From Lentibacillus siamensis (GTDB taxonomy: Bacteria > Bacillota > Bacilli > Bacillales > Amphibacillaceae), in NCBI RefSeq assembly GCF_039522605.1, contig NZ_BAAADS010000018.1, positions 1-64,000 on the forward strand: 64,000 nucleotides of DNA. Direction: 5' to 3'. Positions 44,326-54,120 of this stretch are shown here, one piece after another (the first letter of the stretch is position 1; every line of letters starts with the position of its first letter). The translations under genes and the position numbers were made by a program. Below the pieces are notes generated by a model. It was not told the DNA's origin. It did no database searches and was given only the letters and a program-made list of their open reading frames with translations.

Positions 44326-44398
44326 TTTGAAAACATATATGCTCGTTTTTGAATCAGCCCGCCAAAATATTTTAGCACGGGCTTAAAATTTACCGACT

Positions 44399-44523
44399 TG
44401 TACGCTTTCAACGTTTTATGTGCGAATTCACTGCCGATATGTGCGATTCCGTTCCAGATATGTGCGGTTTCACTATCTTTATGTGCGATTCCGACAAGTA
44501 TATGTGCGATTTTAATCCCAACC
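44399..44523. repeat. 21-bp array, core TGTGCGATTCC (6 units)
   Basis: Cores begin at 44399 (degenerate), 44419, 44440, 44461, 44482 and 44503; the last four steps are exactly 21 bp. The 10-base interval between cores is variable. It lies between the terminator of the plus-strand gene and the stop of the convergent gbsR-like gene. Confidence 0.8.
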
Positions 44524-44554
44524 CTGTAGCTGCGGGTTCAGCCCCGATTTTAGC

Positions 44555-45100
44555 TCACTCCTTCTCTATCTTCCTTGGTACGTGCTTAAAAATCTCTCCG
44601 CTCTCAAAAAATTCGGTAAGACGGCGAATCCAATCATAGTAGGTGGTCCATTCGTGAATTTCAGCCAGTATTTCATTGACAACTGCTTCGTCTTCATCTG
44701 TCAGCTGGTCTTTTTGCCGCAGATTATCAAGCTGTCGATATAGTCTGTTTTCAAAATTTCTGCTTTTGCTGATTGCTTTCTGCCAATTGGATGTAAAAAG
44801 CGATATAAATGTCTGATAATAATCCTGTTCTACTTGATATAAATCTTTGCGGACCCCTTTTTTAAAAACTTTTTCAGCAATATTCAATTCCATCATTTCC
44901 CGGACGACCTGACTCATCCGTGTCTTACTCATCCCCGTTTCCGCTGAAAGTTCATCCAGCGTCATTGGAGCACCTTGCATATAAATAATACCCAACACAC
45001 GTCCAACACTTGTTGCAACACCAAAGGAATGCATATTATCGGCAATCTTTTCAATGAATTGATCTTTTACTTCATCTAATTTAGCTTGTGTATTATCCAA
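44555..45100 (-). CDS. GbsR/OpcR-type transcriptional regulator
   Basis: A 181-residue MarR-fold regulator of the GbsR group: FGVATSVGRVLGIIYMQGAPMTLDELSAETGMSKTRMSQVV forms the winged helix-turn-helix and VFKKGVRKDLYQVE is the conserved wing/linker. Such proteins control choline and betaine uptake and synthesis in Bacillus. It faces opuD with a 260-bp divergent gap, so OpuD is its likely target. TTG start with AAAGGATGG upstream. Confidence 0.88.
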   Translation of the reverse strand: MDNTQAKLDEVKDQFIEKIADNMHSFGVATSVGRVLGIIYMQGAPMTLDELSAETGMSKTRMSQVVREMMELNIAEKVFKKGVRKDLYQVEQDYYQTFISLFTSNWQKAISKSRNFENRLYRQLDNLRQKDQLTDEDEAVVNEILAEIHEWTTYYDWIRRLTEFFESGEIFKHVPRKIEKE

Positions 45101-45361
45101 TTCATACCATCCTTTATAACTGTTCTACCGGAAATATATCACACGGTTACTTAAACACAAAATAACATAATTTATCGATAGCAAACGGATTTTGGAGAAA
45201 ATTAAAGGGAAAAGCATTTAAATCGTGTAAAATAAAAAGTTTATAAATTTTACAAATTTCACATTTACCATTACTATACAATAGTGCCTAGTTCGTATTG
45301 GAATATATGAATGAGATTTGTGCTTCACGAGATACTAACCTCAGGAAAGGACTGAACACTG

Positions 45362-47008
45362 ATGAATACAAAATTAATCGACTGGCCGACATTTATCGGA
45401 GCCTTAATTCTGCTGCTCCTTGTTACGATTCCACTGATATTGTTTCCCGATGCAGGTAAAGAAGTCGTCAATATAGCAAACGAATTTATGACCGGGCATT
45501 TTGGCGTTTTATATTTGCTGACAGGCCTTGCCGCGTTTGCATTCCTTCTTTTCGTTGCATTCAGTAAAAATGGACAGGTTAAACTTGGTGATGAGGAGGA
45601 TAAAAAAGAATTTGGAACTTTTTCTTGGGCAGCCATGTTATTTGCTGCAGGAATCGGTTCAAGCATCCTGTATTGGGGTATGATTGAGTGGGCTTATTAT
45701 TACCAGGGCCCGCCATTCGGTATTGAAGCAGGGTCCAAGCAGGCTATAGAGTGGGCTTCAAGCTACGGAATTTTCCACTGGGGGCCAATTGCCTGGGCTA
45801 TTTATACCTTGCCTGCTTTGCCAATTGCCTATTTTTATTACGTGCGAAAAAAGCCGGTTTTAAAAATAAGTGAGGCAACAAGGCCGGTTCTTGGCAGACT
45901 TGTCGACGGCCCGATTGGTGTAATAGTTGATGTTCTGTTTATGTTCGGACTTATGGGTGGTGCAGGTACTACACTTGCACTCGGTACACCAATGATAGCA
46001 CAAGGGGTAAATGATATTACCGGCATTCCCGTTACACTTGGCATGAAAGCTGTTATCATGCTTGTCTGCACAGCAATTTTTGCGGTAAGTGCATATTCCG
46101 GCATCCGTCGCGGAATTAAAATACTGAGTGACATCAACTTATGGCTGGCTATTTTTATACTTTTATTCATTTTTCTACTTGGTCCGACATTGTTTATCAG
46201 TGAAACAACCTTTACGAGCGTTGGGCTGATTATGGATAACTTTTTCAAAATGGCCACATGGCTGGAACCATTTGCGAATCTGAGCGGATTTGAAGAAACC
46301 AGATTTCCGGAGTCATGGACAATCTTTTATTGGGCATGGTGGGTTGTTTATGCGCCGTTTGTCGGGTTGTTCGTTGCCCGGATTTCCCGGGGGCGGACAA
46401 TTCGCGAAATGATACTTGGAACCATGATCTATGGTACAATCGGCTGTATTCTATTCTTTGGAATCATGGGTAACTTTGGACTGTATCTGCAGCTTAGCGG
46501 AGGTTTTGATGTAATTGGGTTCATGAATGAAAATGGAACACCAGCGGCGATTATTGCCATTTTGCATCAATTGCCGTTAGCAAACATCATCGTTGCGTTG
46601 TTCACGGTGCTGGCGATTATCTTCCTGGCGACGACTTTTGATTCATCATCGTACATTCTTGCAGCGGTTGTACAAAAAGAGGTACAGAGTGAACCACTTC
46701 GCTGGAACCGTCTTTTCTGGGCATTTACGTTATGCCTGTTGCCGCTCGTGCTGATGTTTGTCGGTGACCTGGAAACATTGCAAACGGCCAGCATTGTTGC
46801 CGGGTTCCCGGTTATCTTTATTATGGGACTGCTCGCATGGTCCTTTATGAAGGCATCCAACAGTGACATCAGAGAATCAAGGGATTATGAGCCGCCAACG
46901 ATTCATATCAACCGCCGTGATATTCTTGACCGAATACGCCGACGGAAAGACTCAAAGCGGAAACGTTCCGCACTGGAAGCAATGGAGGATAAAGATATTG
47001 ATGAATGA
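45362..47008 (+). CDS. opuD: BCCT family betaine/choline transporter (OpuD-like)
   Basis: Twelve membrane helices in 548 residues. BCCT marks: GSSILYWGMIEWAYYY, the substrate-path segment GLMGGAGTTLALG, and the family signature WTIFYWAWWVVYAPFVG. It imports osmolytes with sodium in salt stress. The GGAGTT segment differs from the usual glycine-rich stretch of B. subtilis OpuD, so related substrates (choline, carnitine) are possible. A basic C-terminal tail (RRRKDSKRKR) may be an osmosensor. AGGAAAGGACTG stands before the ATG. Confidence 0.9.
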   Translation: MNTKLIDWPTFIGALILLLLVTIPLILFPDAGKEVVNIANEFMTGHFGVLYLLTGLAAFAFLLFVAFSKNGQVKLGDEEDKKEFGTFSWAAMLFAAGIGSSILYWGMIEWAYYYQGPPFGIEAGSKQAIEWASSYGIFHWGPIAWAIYTLPALPIAYFYYVRKKPVLKISEATRPVLGRLVDGPIGVIVDVLFMFGLMGGAGTTLALGTPMIAQGVNDITGIPVTLGMKAVIMLVCTAIFAVSAYSGIRRGIKILSDINLWLAIFILLFIFLLGPTLFISETTFTSVGLIMDNFFKMATWLEPFANLSGFEETRFPESWTIFYWAWWVVYAPFVGLFVARISRGRTIREMILGTMIYGTIGCILFFGIMGNFGLYLQLSGGFDVIGFMNENGTPAAIIAILHQLPLANIIVALFTVLAIIFLATTFDSSSYILAAVVQKEVQSEPLRWNRLFWAFTLCLLPLVLMFVGDLETLQTASIVAGFPVIFIMGLLAWSFMKASNSDIRESRDYEPPTIHINRRDILDRIRRRKDSKRKRSALEAMEDKDIDE

Positions 47009-47010
47009 TA

Positions 47011-47048
47011 ACGAGGCTGGGACAAATAGTCCCAACCTCTTTATTTTT
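47011..47048 (+). terminator. Terminator of opuD
   Basis: GAGGCTGGGAC (47013-47023) / GTCCCAACCTC (47029-47039) then TTTATTTTTT. Its left arm is the same word as at 17850. Confidence 0.88.
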
Positions 47049-48228
47049 TACGGGATTTAGCTTCCTCGGTCAGTTGCTTCATCCCTTTTTCGTATTTCTC
47101 CCGTTCCGAGGAAGTGAGTTCCCTGTTGCCATACCGCACTTTTCGGTAACCGGCGATAACTGTATCGAGTGCTGCCGTGTTAAAATCAAGCCGATCAAAC
47201 CAATCCTCGACCGATTCATGCTGGTAGCGTGGATAACCTCTTTTGGCCAGCGTCTTCTGCAGTTGGTACAGCCTTTTGCGAACAGCATCTTTGGGCGGTC
47301 GACTTCGTTGAAACCGTTGTTTAACCGTATTTGCCGATAGTTGTCCGGTAATCTGATTGGAACCGGCTGCTTCCATGTCAATACTGATTTTTCGTTTGTA
47401 GAAATAAATGCCCAGGCCGATCAAAACGATGACAACAACTGCCAGCACCATCAATTCGTTCATGAACATGGATGGGTCTTCCTGATTTTCCATCTTTTCC
47501 ATCATTTCCTGGTTCTGGGTTTGTTTGTCTTTGGACTCATCCCGCTCCGGCAACTCCGCCTCATCACCAATCAGAAGCTTCAGAAACCATTGAACCGGAT
47601 AAATCAGCAACCCCGCCACAGCGCTAATTCCGGAGAACAGACTCATCAATATTGTTTTGACCGCCGGAAATAAATAAATGCCAAGAAACGAAATGGCAAC
47701 AGCCGTTCCGATCGTTCCAATTCCCCACATCATATATCTGCGACTGCCTGATTTTATCTGGCTCTCCACCATTTCAAGGACCTTTAGTGTAATTAAAAAT
47801 ACAAATTGGATAAACGGAAGCACGAGAAGAATCCCATTATTTCCATCTGTCATCGGAAAATAGACAATTATACAAAGTGCGAGCGATACAATAAATAAAA
47901 CATGCTGATTTTCATGTTCAATATCAATTTTCACGAAATGAATAAAGGCACGCCAGACGATAAACGTTGTCCAAAGCACGGATGCGTACACGTTCAATCC
48001 CGTGAAGAATCCAAGCAAAAGGCTTCCTAAAATCAGGACGAGCAGCATTGGCAGCGGAATCGTCTTTTTACGTTGAAAGGATAAAAAAAACACAGCATTC
48101 AGGACAGCGACAAGTAATACCGGCAATACCGGAACATGGCCATATGCAATAATGTACAAAATTTCCATCAGGGTGAACAGAAAGAAACATTCATAGAAAA
48201 AATCAAGCCAGCGTTTGGTTATGCTCAT
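47041..48228 (-). CDS. Multi-spanning membrane protein with DUF4129-like C-terminus
   Basis: A 395-residue protein with about eight N-terminal helices, a charged loop, another helix near 265-280, and a soluble C-terminal part (PPKDAVRKRLYQLQKTLAKRGYPRYQHESVEDWF...) resembling DUF4129. It lacks a transglutaminase core. It ends a MoxR-DUF58-this operon (4-base overlaps), a widespread cluster linked with envelope or stress physiology but of unclear role. Confidence 0.78.
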   Translation of the reverse strand: MSITKRWLDFFYECFFLFTLMEILYIIAYGHVPVLPVLLVAVLNAVFFLSFQRKKTIPLPMLLVLILGSLLLGFFTGLNVYASVLWTTFIVWRAFIHFVKIDIEHENQHVLFIVSLALCIIVYFPMTDGNNGILLVLPFIQFVFLITLKVLEMVESQIKSGSRRYMMWGIGTIGTAVAISFLGIYLFPAVKTILMSLFSGISAVAGLLIYPVQWFLKLLIGDEAELPERDESKDKQTQNQEMMEKMENQEDPSMFMNELMVLAVVVIVLIGLGIYFYKRKISIDMEAAGSNQITGQLSANTVKQRFQRSRPPKDAVRKRLYQLQKTLAKRGYPRYQHESVEDWFDRLDFNTAALDTVIAGYRKVRYGNRELTSSEREKYEKGMKQLTEEAKSRKK

Positions 48229-49433
48229 GAAACCGCCTCCCTCTTCCCGGAGGCTTTTGTAATGTAAGAGGCATCGTCATTATGCTCAACATCAAATAAA
48301 GCTGCACCTTTCTTTTCCCATTTCTGATAATAACGGACTTCCTGTTCCTGCCTGCCGCAATTGAATAAAATGACTACCGGCGGCCGGAACATCACCCTGT
48401 CTACATAGGCAAACAACATTTCCTGTGTGACCGTTATACTGTTAAAATTGATTCTTGCCAGCAGTTCAAGGGCTTTGGAGAGCTGGTTTCTCCCTTCCCC
48501 CGGTTTCAGCTGCATAATAAAATCCCGTCCGCGTACTTTGATATTGACAAAAATACTGTAAGGAACACCCCTGGCGGTGGCGTATTTACACATATAGGCA
48601 ATGGAACTGATGTTTCTTTCAAGATCATCCGATTTATTGGAAAGATCCGTCCGTTCTCTGCTCAAATGAAGCACAAACATCCATTCCATACCGGTCGTTT
48701 TCTCAAATTGTTTTGTCTGCAGCTGCGTTGATTTCGCGCTTGCTTTCCAGTGAATCCGATTGAAGGGATCCCCTGGCGCATAATCCCTGCTGCCGATTGA
48801 CGCTGTTAAATCCTCAAACAATGAAAATTGCATCGGTTGTGCACCCTGTTCAAATTTTTTCAGGTAGTGAAGTCCTCCAACAGCCCTTAGTTCAGGAAAC
48901 ACAATTACTTCAGTGTGAAAAAACGGATCATACTTCATTTGCAGTGTTCCAAGCCCGAGTAGATCACGGACTGTTAGATTAATACCGCTCACTCGGCCGA
49001 CACCCCTGCTCAGACCCCTTACCTGGAACGAAAAATCCGCCTTCTTTTTTCCGGCAAGATTATAACGAAACGAAAATTGATTTCTCTTTTTCGTTCCACC
49101 TTCCTGCTTTATATCATCAAACATGATATTATCCTGAATACTAAACAGCATTTTCCCGCTAAAAATGGGTAGCCTGCTGCGATTCGCTAACGTAAACGTC
49201 ATTATATCGTTTTGATCCTTAAACAGCTTCACCTGTTGTTCACGATTTTCCAGATGGAGCGTATTGGACATCCTTTTCAGATACAAGTGCGGAATCGCAA
49301 TAACAAGCAATATCAGGAATGTCAGTAAAATAAGTATCGGTTTGTGCTGATACAGTGAAATAAAAAACAAAACAGCTGCAGCAATTAACAGCTGCATCGA
49401 AAATATAACCTTTATCGTTCGGTGCCAGTTCAT
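48225..49433 (-). CDS. DUF58 domain membrane protein
   Basis: Two N-terminal helices (about 12-50), then an immunoglobulin-like/vWA-like region with the DUF58 pattern: SIGSRDYAPGDPFNRIHWKASAKSTQLQTKQFE. DUF58 proteins always accompany MoxR ATPases and probably are their substrate or adaptor at the membrane. Starts and stops overlap both neighbours by 4 bases. Confidence 0.88.
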   Translation of the reverse strand: MNWHRTIKVIFSMQLLIAAAVLFFISLYQHKPILILLTFLILLVIAIPHLYLKRMSNTLHLENREQQVKLFKDQNDIMTFTLANRSRLPIFSGKMLFSIQDNIMFDDIKQEGGTKKRNQFSFRYNLAGKKKADFSFQVRGLSRGVGRVSGINLTVRDLLGLGTLQMKYDPFFHTEVIVFPELRAVGGLHYLKKFEQGAQPMQFSLFEDLTASIGSRDYAPGDPFNRIHWKASAKSTQLQTKQFEKTTGMEWMFVLHLSRERTDLSNKSDDLERNISSIAYMCKYATARGVPYSIFVNIKVRGRDFIMQLKPGEGRNQLSKALELLARINFNSITVTQEMLFAYVDRVMFRPPVVILFNCGRQEQEVRYYQKWEKKGAALFDVEHNDDASYITKASGKREAVS

Positions 49434-50374
49434 TGACGGACCGCCCCTGATTCAACCGGGACTTCAATTTCATCAAGCAGCATATCCAGAACTTGCGGTT
49501 TTGTTTTACTCATTTCCCCTTCCAGTGAGAGTACCAGCCGATGTGCAAGCACAATTGGTGCCATTTCTTTCACATCTTCCGGTATTACATATTGCCTGTC
49601 CTGCACGAACGCCTTTGCTTGGACCGCCCGCATAAAAGCAAGAGTTCCACGCGGACTTACACCAGTATCAGTCAACTCTGACTTTCTTGTTCCCCGCACA
49701 ATTGCCAAAAGGTAGTCTTCCACCGCATCCGAAATCTCCACTTCCTTCACCTGCTCCTGCAGATTTATGATCTCCTCAGGTGAAAAAATCTCCTCCAGTG
49801 TGTCAATCGGTTGCGCTCTCCGATACCGATGCATCATCTCTTTTTCTTCATCACGTGTTGGGTACCCGACCCGAATCTGCATCAGAAAGCGATCCATCTG
49901 TGCTTCCGGTAGCGGAAATGTACCCTGTGATTCAATTGGATTCTGTGTCGCCAAAACAATAAACGGCGGTTCTATGGGCAGTGTCTCGCCCTCAATTGTC
50001 ACTTGCTGTTCTTCCATCACTTCCAGCAGACTTGATTGCGTTCTTGGTGTGGCACGGTTTATTTCATCAGCCAGTAATATATTTGTCATCACAGGACCCG
50101 GGCGCAATTCAAAGCTTTGATATTTCGGATTAAAAAACTGTATTCCCGTCACATCACTCGGCAGGACATCCGGCGTAAACTGGACTCGTTTGAAATTACC
50201 GCTGATGGATTTCGCAATGCTTTTCGCCAGCATCGTTTTACCTGTTCCCGGCACGTCCTCCAAGAGCACATGTCCGCGGCAAAGTAATCCGATCATCACC
50301 AGTTCAGCTGTTTTCTCCTTTCCTAAAAGAACTTTCCCAATACTTTCTTTTACCTTCTCTATCTGTTCATTCAT
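49430..50374 (-). CDS. MoxR family AAA+ ATPase
   Basis: A 314-residue AAA+ ATPase: Walker A EDVPGTGKTMLAKS (near 37-50), Walker B ILLADEINRATP, sensor 1 VLATQNPIESQGT and an arginine-finger region DRFLMQIRVGYP. MoxR proteins act as chaperones that activate metal or membrane complexes. First gene of the operon. ATGGGGGTCGACTGA lies before the ATG. Confidence 0.93.
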   Translation of the reverse strand: MNEQIEKVKESIGKVLLGKEKTAELVMIGLLCRGHVLLEDVPGTGKTMLAKSIAKSISGNFKRVQFTPDVLPSDVTGIQFFNPKYQSFELRPGPVMTNILLADEINRATPRTQSSLLEVMEEQQVTIEGETLPIEPPFIVLATQNPIESQGTFPLPEAQMDRFLMQIRVGYPTRDEEKEMMHRYRRAQPIDTLEEIFSPEEIINLQEQVKEVEISDAVEDYLLAIVRGTRKSELTDTGVSPRGTLAFMRAVQAKAFVQDRQYVIPEDVKEMAPIVLAHRLVLSLEGEMSKTKPQVLDMLLDEIEVPVESGAVRQ

Positions 50375-50537
50375 TCAGTCGACCCCCATTTTAAAAATTA
50401 TCTTATAATTTCCAATATAGCGTATTAAGTGACCATTATCAAACTTTTTCCTCATATCGAACAGCAGAAATATCCACTTCTTATTTCGCATGAAACGACT
50501 TATTTTGGAAAAGTTAACAGTGGAAGGAGGCGGAAAA

Positions 50538-51953
50538 ATGGAACAGGCATGGATGTCTTTAATACCCTTTATCATTGTTATCGGACTGTCAATCTGGCTA
50601 AAAAAAATATTGCCCGGGCTTGTTCTGGGTCTGCTTGTCGGGGCACTTCTGGTCAAGTTCAGTATACTTGGCGGATCACAGCAATCAGTCGAATACATCG
50701 TTACGACGTTATCAAATGCGGATAACATTAAAATTATCGGGTTTTTGTATTTGTTCGGCGGTCTGATCGGGATGATGCGCATATCCGGTGGTATAAAAGG
50801 TTTTTCGGAATGGATTGGAGAGCGGATTGAATCACAGCGAGGCCTGCTTGGCTTAATATGGCTGACCTTGCCATTTACGTTCATGATGCCGATGTTCCGG
50901 ATCATGATGATCGGCCCTGTCATCAAATCTTTGATGGAAAAAATGAAGCTGAGCAAACAAAAGGTCGGCTTTACCATGGACATCTCTACCGGTTCCGTAA
51001 TTGTTCTGCTGCCTGTAGCAACCGCTTTTGTCGGTTTTATGATCTCACTTATTTCCGGGGGTATCCAAAAATACAATCTTGACCTTGATCCTTACCAAGT
51101 ATTTTTACTGAGTATCCCTTTTAATTTTTATGCAATCGCCATGCTGATTATCGGGCTGATATGGACGTTTAAATCGTCTTCCGAAAAAGGTGATAAGGAG
51201 AAGAAAAAGCAAGATAAAGAGAAGCAGGACCCGCACCGCAGCGGTATTAAAAAGGAGTTGTCCATGGTAAAGGCACAGCCATGGAATTTGATCGTACCAT
51301 TGATCCTAATTTTAGGTTTAACCATTTATTTGCTTTGGGAGAGTGGTATATCCAATGGTGCCGATTCTGTTTTTGAAGCTTTTTCGCAGGCAGATGCCAC
51401 ATTTGTTATGCTGCTGGCCATCTTCATCACCCTTATTATCACGTTTGTTTATTATGTCATTCGCCGGCAGCCGCTTGATGAGCTGATTTTTCACTTTTTT
51501 GATGGCGGTAATCAACTGATGCAGGCAATCATCCTGCTTGTTCTCGTCTGGTCGTTATCGCTTGTTGCAGAGGATCTAGGGTTTTCCAAATTTATCAGTT
51601 CAACACTTGGATCATATTTACCCGACTTCACGATACCAGCTATTATTTTCGCCATTGGTGCTACTATAAGCTATTTCATTGGTTCATCCTTTGGTACATG
51701 GGGCCTGATCATGCCACTTGGTATTGCACTGGCGGTCTCAGCAGATGCATCTGTTGCAATGACGGTCGGAGCGGTTTTTGCAAGCGGTTCATTCGGGGCG
51801 ATGACCTCCCCGCTCGGCGACACAACGATTACGACTGCGTCAATATTGGATATGCCGCTTGTCGAATACGCTCGCTACAAGCTGAAGATTTGCGCAATTG
51901 GTGCCGGGATATCAATCGCCGGGTACCTCGCAGCTGGATTCTTTTTTATGTAG
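50538..51953 (+). CDS. Na+/H+ antiporter, NhaC family-like
   Basis: A 471-residue membrane protein of about 12 helices. The segment FGTWGLIMPLGIALA ... ASGSFGAMTSPLGDTTITTASI matches the ion-transport core of NhaC-type antiporters (SPxxDTT). A lysine/glutamate-rich cytoplasmic loop (about 205-235) sits in the centre. It probably expels sodium. ATG 50538 is chosen because GGAAGGAGGCGG lies just upstream. Confidence 0.87.
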   Translation: MEQAWMSLIPFIIVIGLSIWLKKILPGLVLGLLVGALLVKFSILGGSQQSVEYIVTTLSNADNIKIIGFLYLFGGLIGMMRISGGIKGFSEWIGERIESQRGLLGLIWLTLPFTFMMPMFRIMMIGPVIKSLMEKMKLSKQKVGFTMDISTGSVIVLLPVATAFVGFMISLISGGIQKYNLDLDPYQVFLLSIPFNFYAIAMLIIGLIWTFKSSSEKGDKEKKKQDKEKQDPHRSGIKKELSMVKAQPWNLIVPLILILGLTIYLLWESGISNGADSVFEAFSQADATFVMLLAIFITLIITFVYYVIRRQPLDELIFHFFDGGNQLMQAIILLVLVWSLSLVAEDLGFSKFISSTLGSYLPDFTIPAIIFAIGATISYFIGSSFGTWGLIMPLGIALAVSADASVAMTVGAVFASGSFGAMTSPLGDTTITTASILDMPLVEYARYKLKICAIGAGISIAGYLAAGFFFM

Positions 51954-51960
51954 GTATATA

Positions 51961-51993
51961 GGAAGCCCACTCCATAGATGGACTTCCTTTCCT
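51961..51993. terminator. Terminator between nhaC-like gene and parR
   Basis: GGAAGCCCA (51961-51969) / TGGACTTCC (51979-51987), then TTTCC; convergent genes. Confidence 0.75.
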
Positions 51994-52534
51994 ACTTATT
52001 CATTCTGGAGAAAAAGTCGCCGAGTGGATTTTCTTCTTCCCGCTCCGGCTCTTCTTCATCCTCAACATGTATGTCTTCCATGTCGCCCAGATTAACATCA
52101 TCCAGATCCAACGAACTGCTGCTTTCTTCCATTGCAGCTGCCGTTTCAGTCTGTTCATCAGGTTGATCAGATACGGGCACATCCATTGCAGGTGCATCAA
52201 TGTTAAGCGATGCCAGAATAGAAGTTGCGCGCATCGGATCCTGGAGCAACTGATATAAAATGGTGCCAACCATCGCTTCAGAATGTTCGTGTTTCAGCCA
52301 GCTCTTTTGCTCTTTTGTCAGTTGTTTCGGGAGAGGAATAGTCAATGTTTCCTTCTTTTTCGCATAGGTTTCATTGACACCGCGCAATACAAATTTAGCG
52401 ATTTCACTGGAAAAATTGCGCCGCTCCGTCTCCTTCAACTTCTGCAATTGCTTTAACAGGTAATCAGGTGTATCTGACGGGACACGAAATGTTATTGACT
52501 GCCCCCGTTCAATACTCTTTTTCGCTTCACGCAT
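51992..52534 (-). CDS. parR: ParR-like RHH DNA-binding adaptor
   Basis: A 180-residue protein with an N-terminal ribbon-helix-helix-like part (GQSITFRVPSDTPDYLLKQL, ETERRNFSSEIAKFVLRGV) and a strongly acidic, low-complexity C-terminus ending PLGDFFSRMNK. Placed 9 bp behind parM, it is the expected ParR: it would bind the iteron-like sites upstream of parM and its tail would cap the ParM filament. The sequence itself is not diagnostic, so the call rests on position plus the RHH pattern. Confidence 0.75.
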   Translation of the reverse strand: MREAKKSIERGQSITFRVPSDTPDYLLKQLQKLKETERRNFSSEIAKFVLRGVNETYAKKKETLTIPLPKQLTKEQKSWLKHEHSEAMVGTILYQLLQDPMRATSILASLNIDAPAMDVPVSDQPDEQTETAAAMEESSSSLDLDDVNLGDMEDIHVEDEEEPEREEENPLGDFFSRMNK

Positions 52535-52543
52535 ACCATCACC

Positions 52544-53722
52544 CTACTTTTCCTTTGATGCTGCTGTTTTCCCCTTCGTCTCTTCTTTGGGGGCACTTTC
52601 CCCGATGAGCTGCGTAATCAGCTTATAATACGCATTCGCCATCATCCAGATGCTTTCATTTTCATCTTCAAAGAAGTCGATATTAAAACCGTCCAACTTG
52701 TTATTTAATGCTTTCAAATAATCCTTCAACACAGCAGAACCACCGCCGACAAAATAACAGATTTCCGATTGTGAATTCTTTTGCCATACATTGCGCAAAT
52801 ATCTGTACTCTTTTTTGGCAAGTTCCAGTAAAATACGATCGGTTATATCATGGACATTTGTCCTGCTTCCTTTAACCATGATGTGATGACGGTCATTTTT
52901 TCTGGTTATAATATCAACCACATCACGACGGCTGTCCAGCTCAACCCCATGTTTGGTACGGATTTCTTCACGAATTTCCTCCAATGATTCAGCAACACCC
53001 AAGTGAAAACCTTGCGCCTTATCATCATCAACATTCCGATTGCGGATTACGGCAATATCAGTCGAAAGGCCGCCAATATCCTGAATTAGAATTTGCTTAT
53101 CAATCAGATCCTTATTAATAACGTTCAAATCGTTGTCCATAATTAAGTTGACATATGCAGCAAAGCCTTCCGGATAGACTTTCACTTCATCAAACTTAAT
53201 ATTTACTTTTTTACCCTGGTGTTTTGGTGTTACTAAAAATTCAACCTGATGAACGGATCCAAGCAACTGTGAACGGTATCCAACATCTTTGCCTTCTTTA
53301 ACTTCTCTAAGCGGAAGTCCCGTTCCCAATGTGTAATTTGCGTCGATCACATCATTTTTTCCCGGTCTGAATGTTTCTCCACTTACAGCATCAAATGCAA
53401 TGGATGCAAACAACATAATCAGAGTCTGATCTGCTTCCGATTTACTGCTTCCCGGATCAAGTTCAGTTGAATTGTTTGTTTTGGTTGCAAGATTTCCGAC
53501 ACGATAAATTGCGTTATTTTCTTCCAGGGCAGGGGAGTGGACCCGAATATGTAAATTATCAAGCGGCTCCTTTTCATCAAGATCCTCTATCCCGATTACC
53601 GGCCGATCTTCAATATCCCTTGCAATTACATTCGGTATATAAATACTGCTTTCCATCTTTCCAAAATTCGCCTTCAGGGCATCATTTCCTACATCTACCG
53701 CAGCAATTCTTGATTTTGCCAT
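52544..53722 (-). CDS. parM: ParM/StbA-type actin-like ATPase
   Basis: A 392-residue actin-fold protein. The nucleotide-site motifs are readable: phosphate 1 AAVDVGNDALKANFG, phosphate 2 LIQDIGGLSTDIAV and the adenosine loop YFVGGGSAVLKDYL. It should polymerise with ATP to push or pull DNA carrying the adjacent sites. ATG 53722 follows GAGAGGAGAATC. It forms a cassette with parR downstream and repeats upstream. Plasmid segregation is the usual role; here the surroundings are chromosomal. Confidence 0.9.
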   Translation of the reverse strand: MAKSRIAAVDVGNDALKANFGKMESSIYIPNVIARDIEDRPVIGIEDLDEKEPLDNLHIRVHSPALEENNAIYRVGNLATKTNNSTELDPGSSKSEADQTLIMLFASIAFDAVSGETFRPGKNDVIDANYTLGTGLPLREVKEGKDVGYRSQLLGSVHQVEFLVTPKHQGKKVNIKFDEVKVYPEGFAAYVNLIMDNDLNVINKDLIDKQILIQDIGGLSTDIAVIRNRNVDDDKAQGFHLGVAESLEEIREEIRTKHGVELDSRRDVVDIITRKNDRHHIMVKGSRTNVHDITDRILLELAKKEYRYLRNVWQKNSQSEICYFVGGGSAVLKDYLKALNNKLDGFNIDFFEDENESIWMMANAYYKLITQLIGESAPKEETKGKTAASKEK

Positions 53723-53810
53723 CGTATGATTCTCCTCTCTAAAATTCAATCTCTATCTAAGATTAATAGATTGTATATAAAATTGCAATCAGACTTTAAG
53801 CGCATTCTTT

Positions 53811-53936
53811 TTTGTACACTTGCACACATTTATGCAAACATTATTAAACCAACGTGTACACTTGTTTGTGTACAAGAAAACAATATTGTACACATTTGTA
53901 AACATATTTGTGTACAAGAACACAAATATGTACACA
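53811..53936. repeat. parC-like cluster of six TGTACA sites
   Basis: GTAC-centred near-palindromes (TTGTACAC, GTGTACAC, GTGTACAA, TTGTACAC, GTGTACAA, ATGTACAC) have GTAC at 53814, 53856, 53870, 53888, 53912 and 53930. They lie 90-210 bp before parM, where type II partition systems keep their centromere and ParR autoregulation site. Confidence 0.75.
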
Positions 53937-54120
53937 GAGCATTTTATATTATTTTCTATTGGATTGGAAATAGTGTGACTTCTATTGTTTAGAAAATACT
54001 AGGAGAATAGATAACAAATTTTAGAAGTTTGACAAAAATCGAGGAAGGCATGAAGCTATTCATTCCAGAGAGCTTGTTAAGATAACAGAAATAATTGTCG
54101 AAAAACGCGACAAGCGGCTC

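Noticed and set aside
51992..54000. The window as part of a plasmid because of parMR
   Set aside because: Housekeeping genes (rlmN, nrdEF, kbl-tdh, sodC, psuGK) surround it and no replication initiator is present; chromosomal location is more likely, though not proven.
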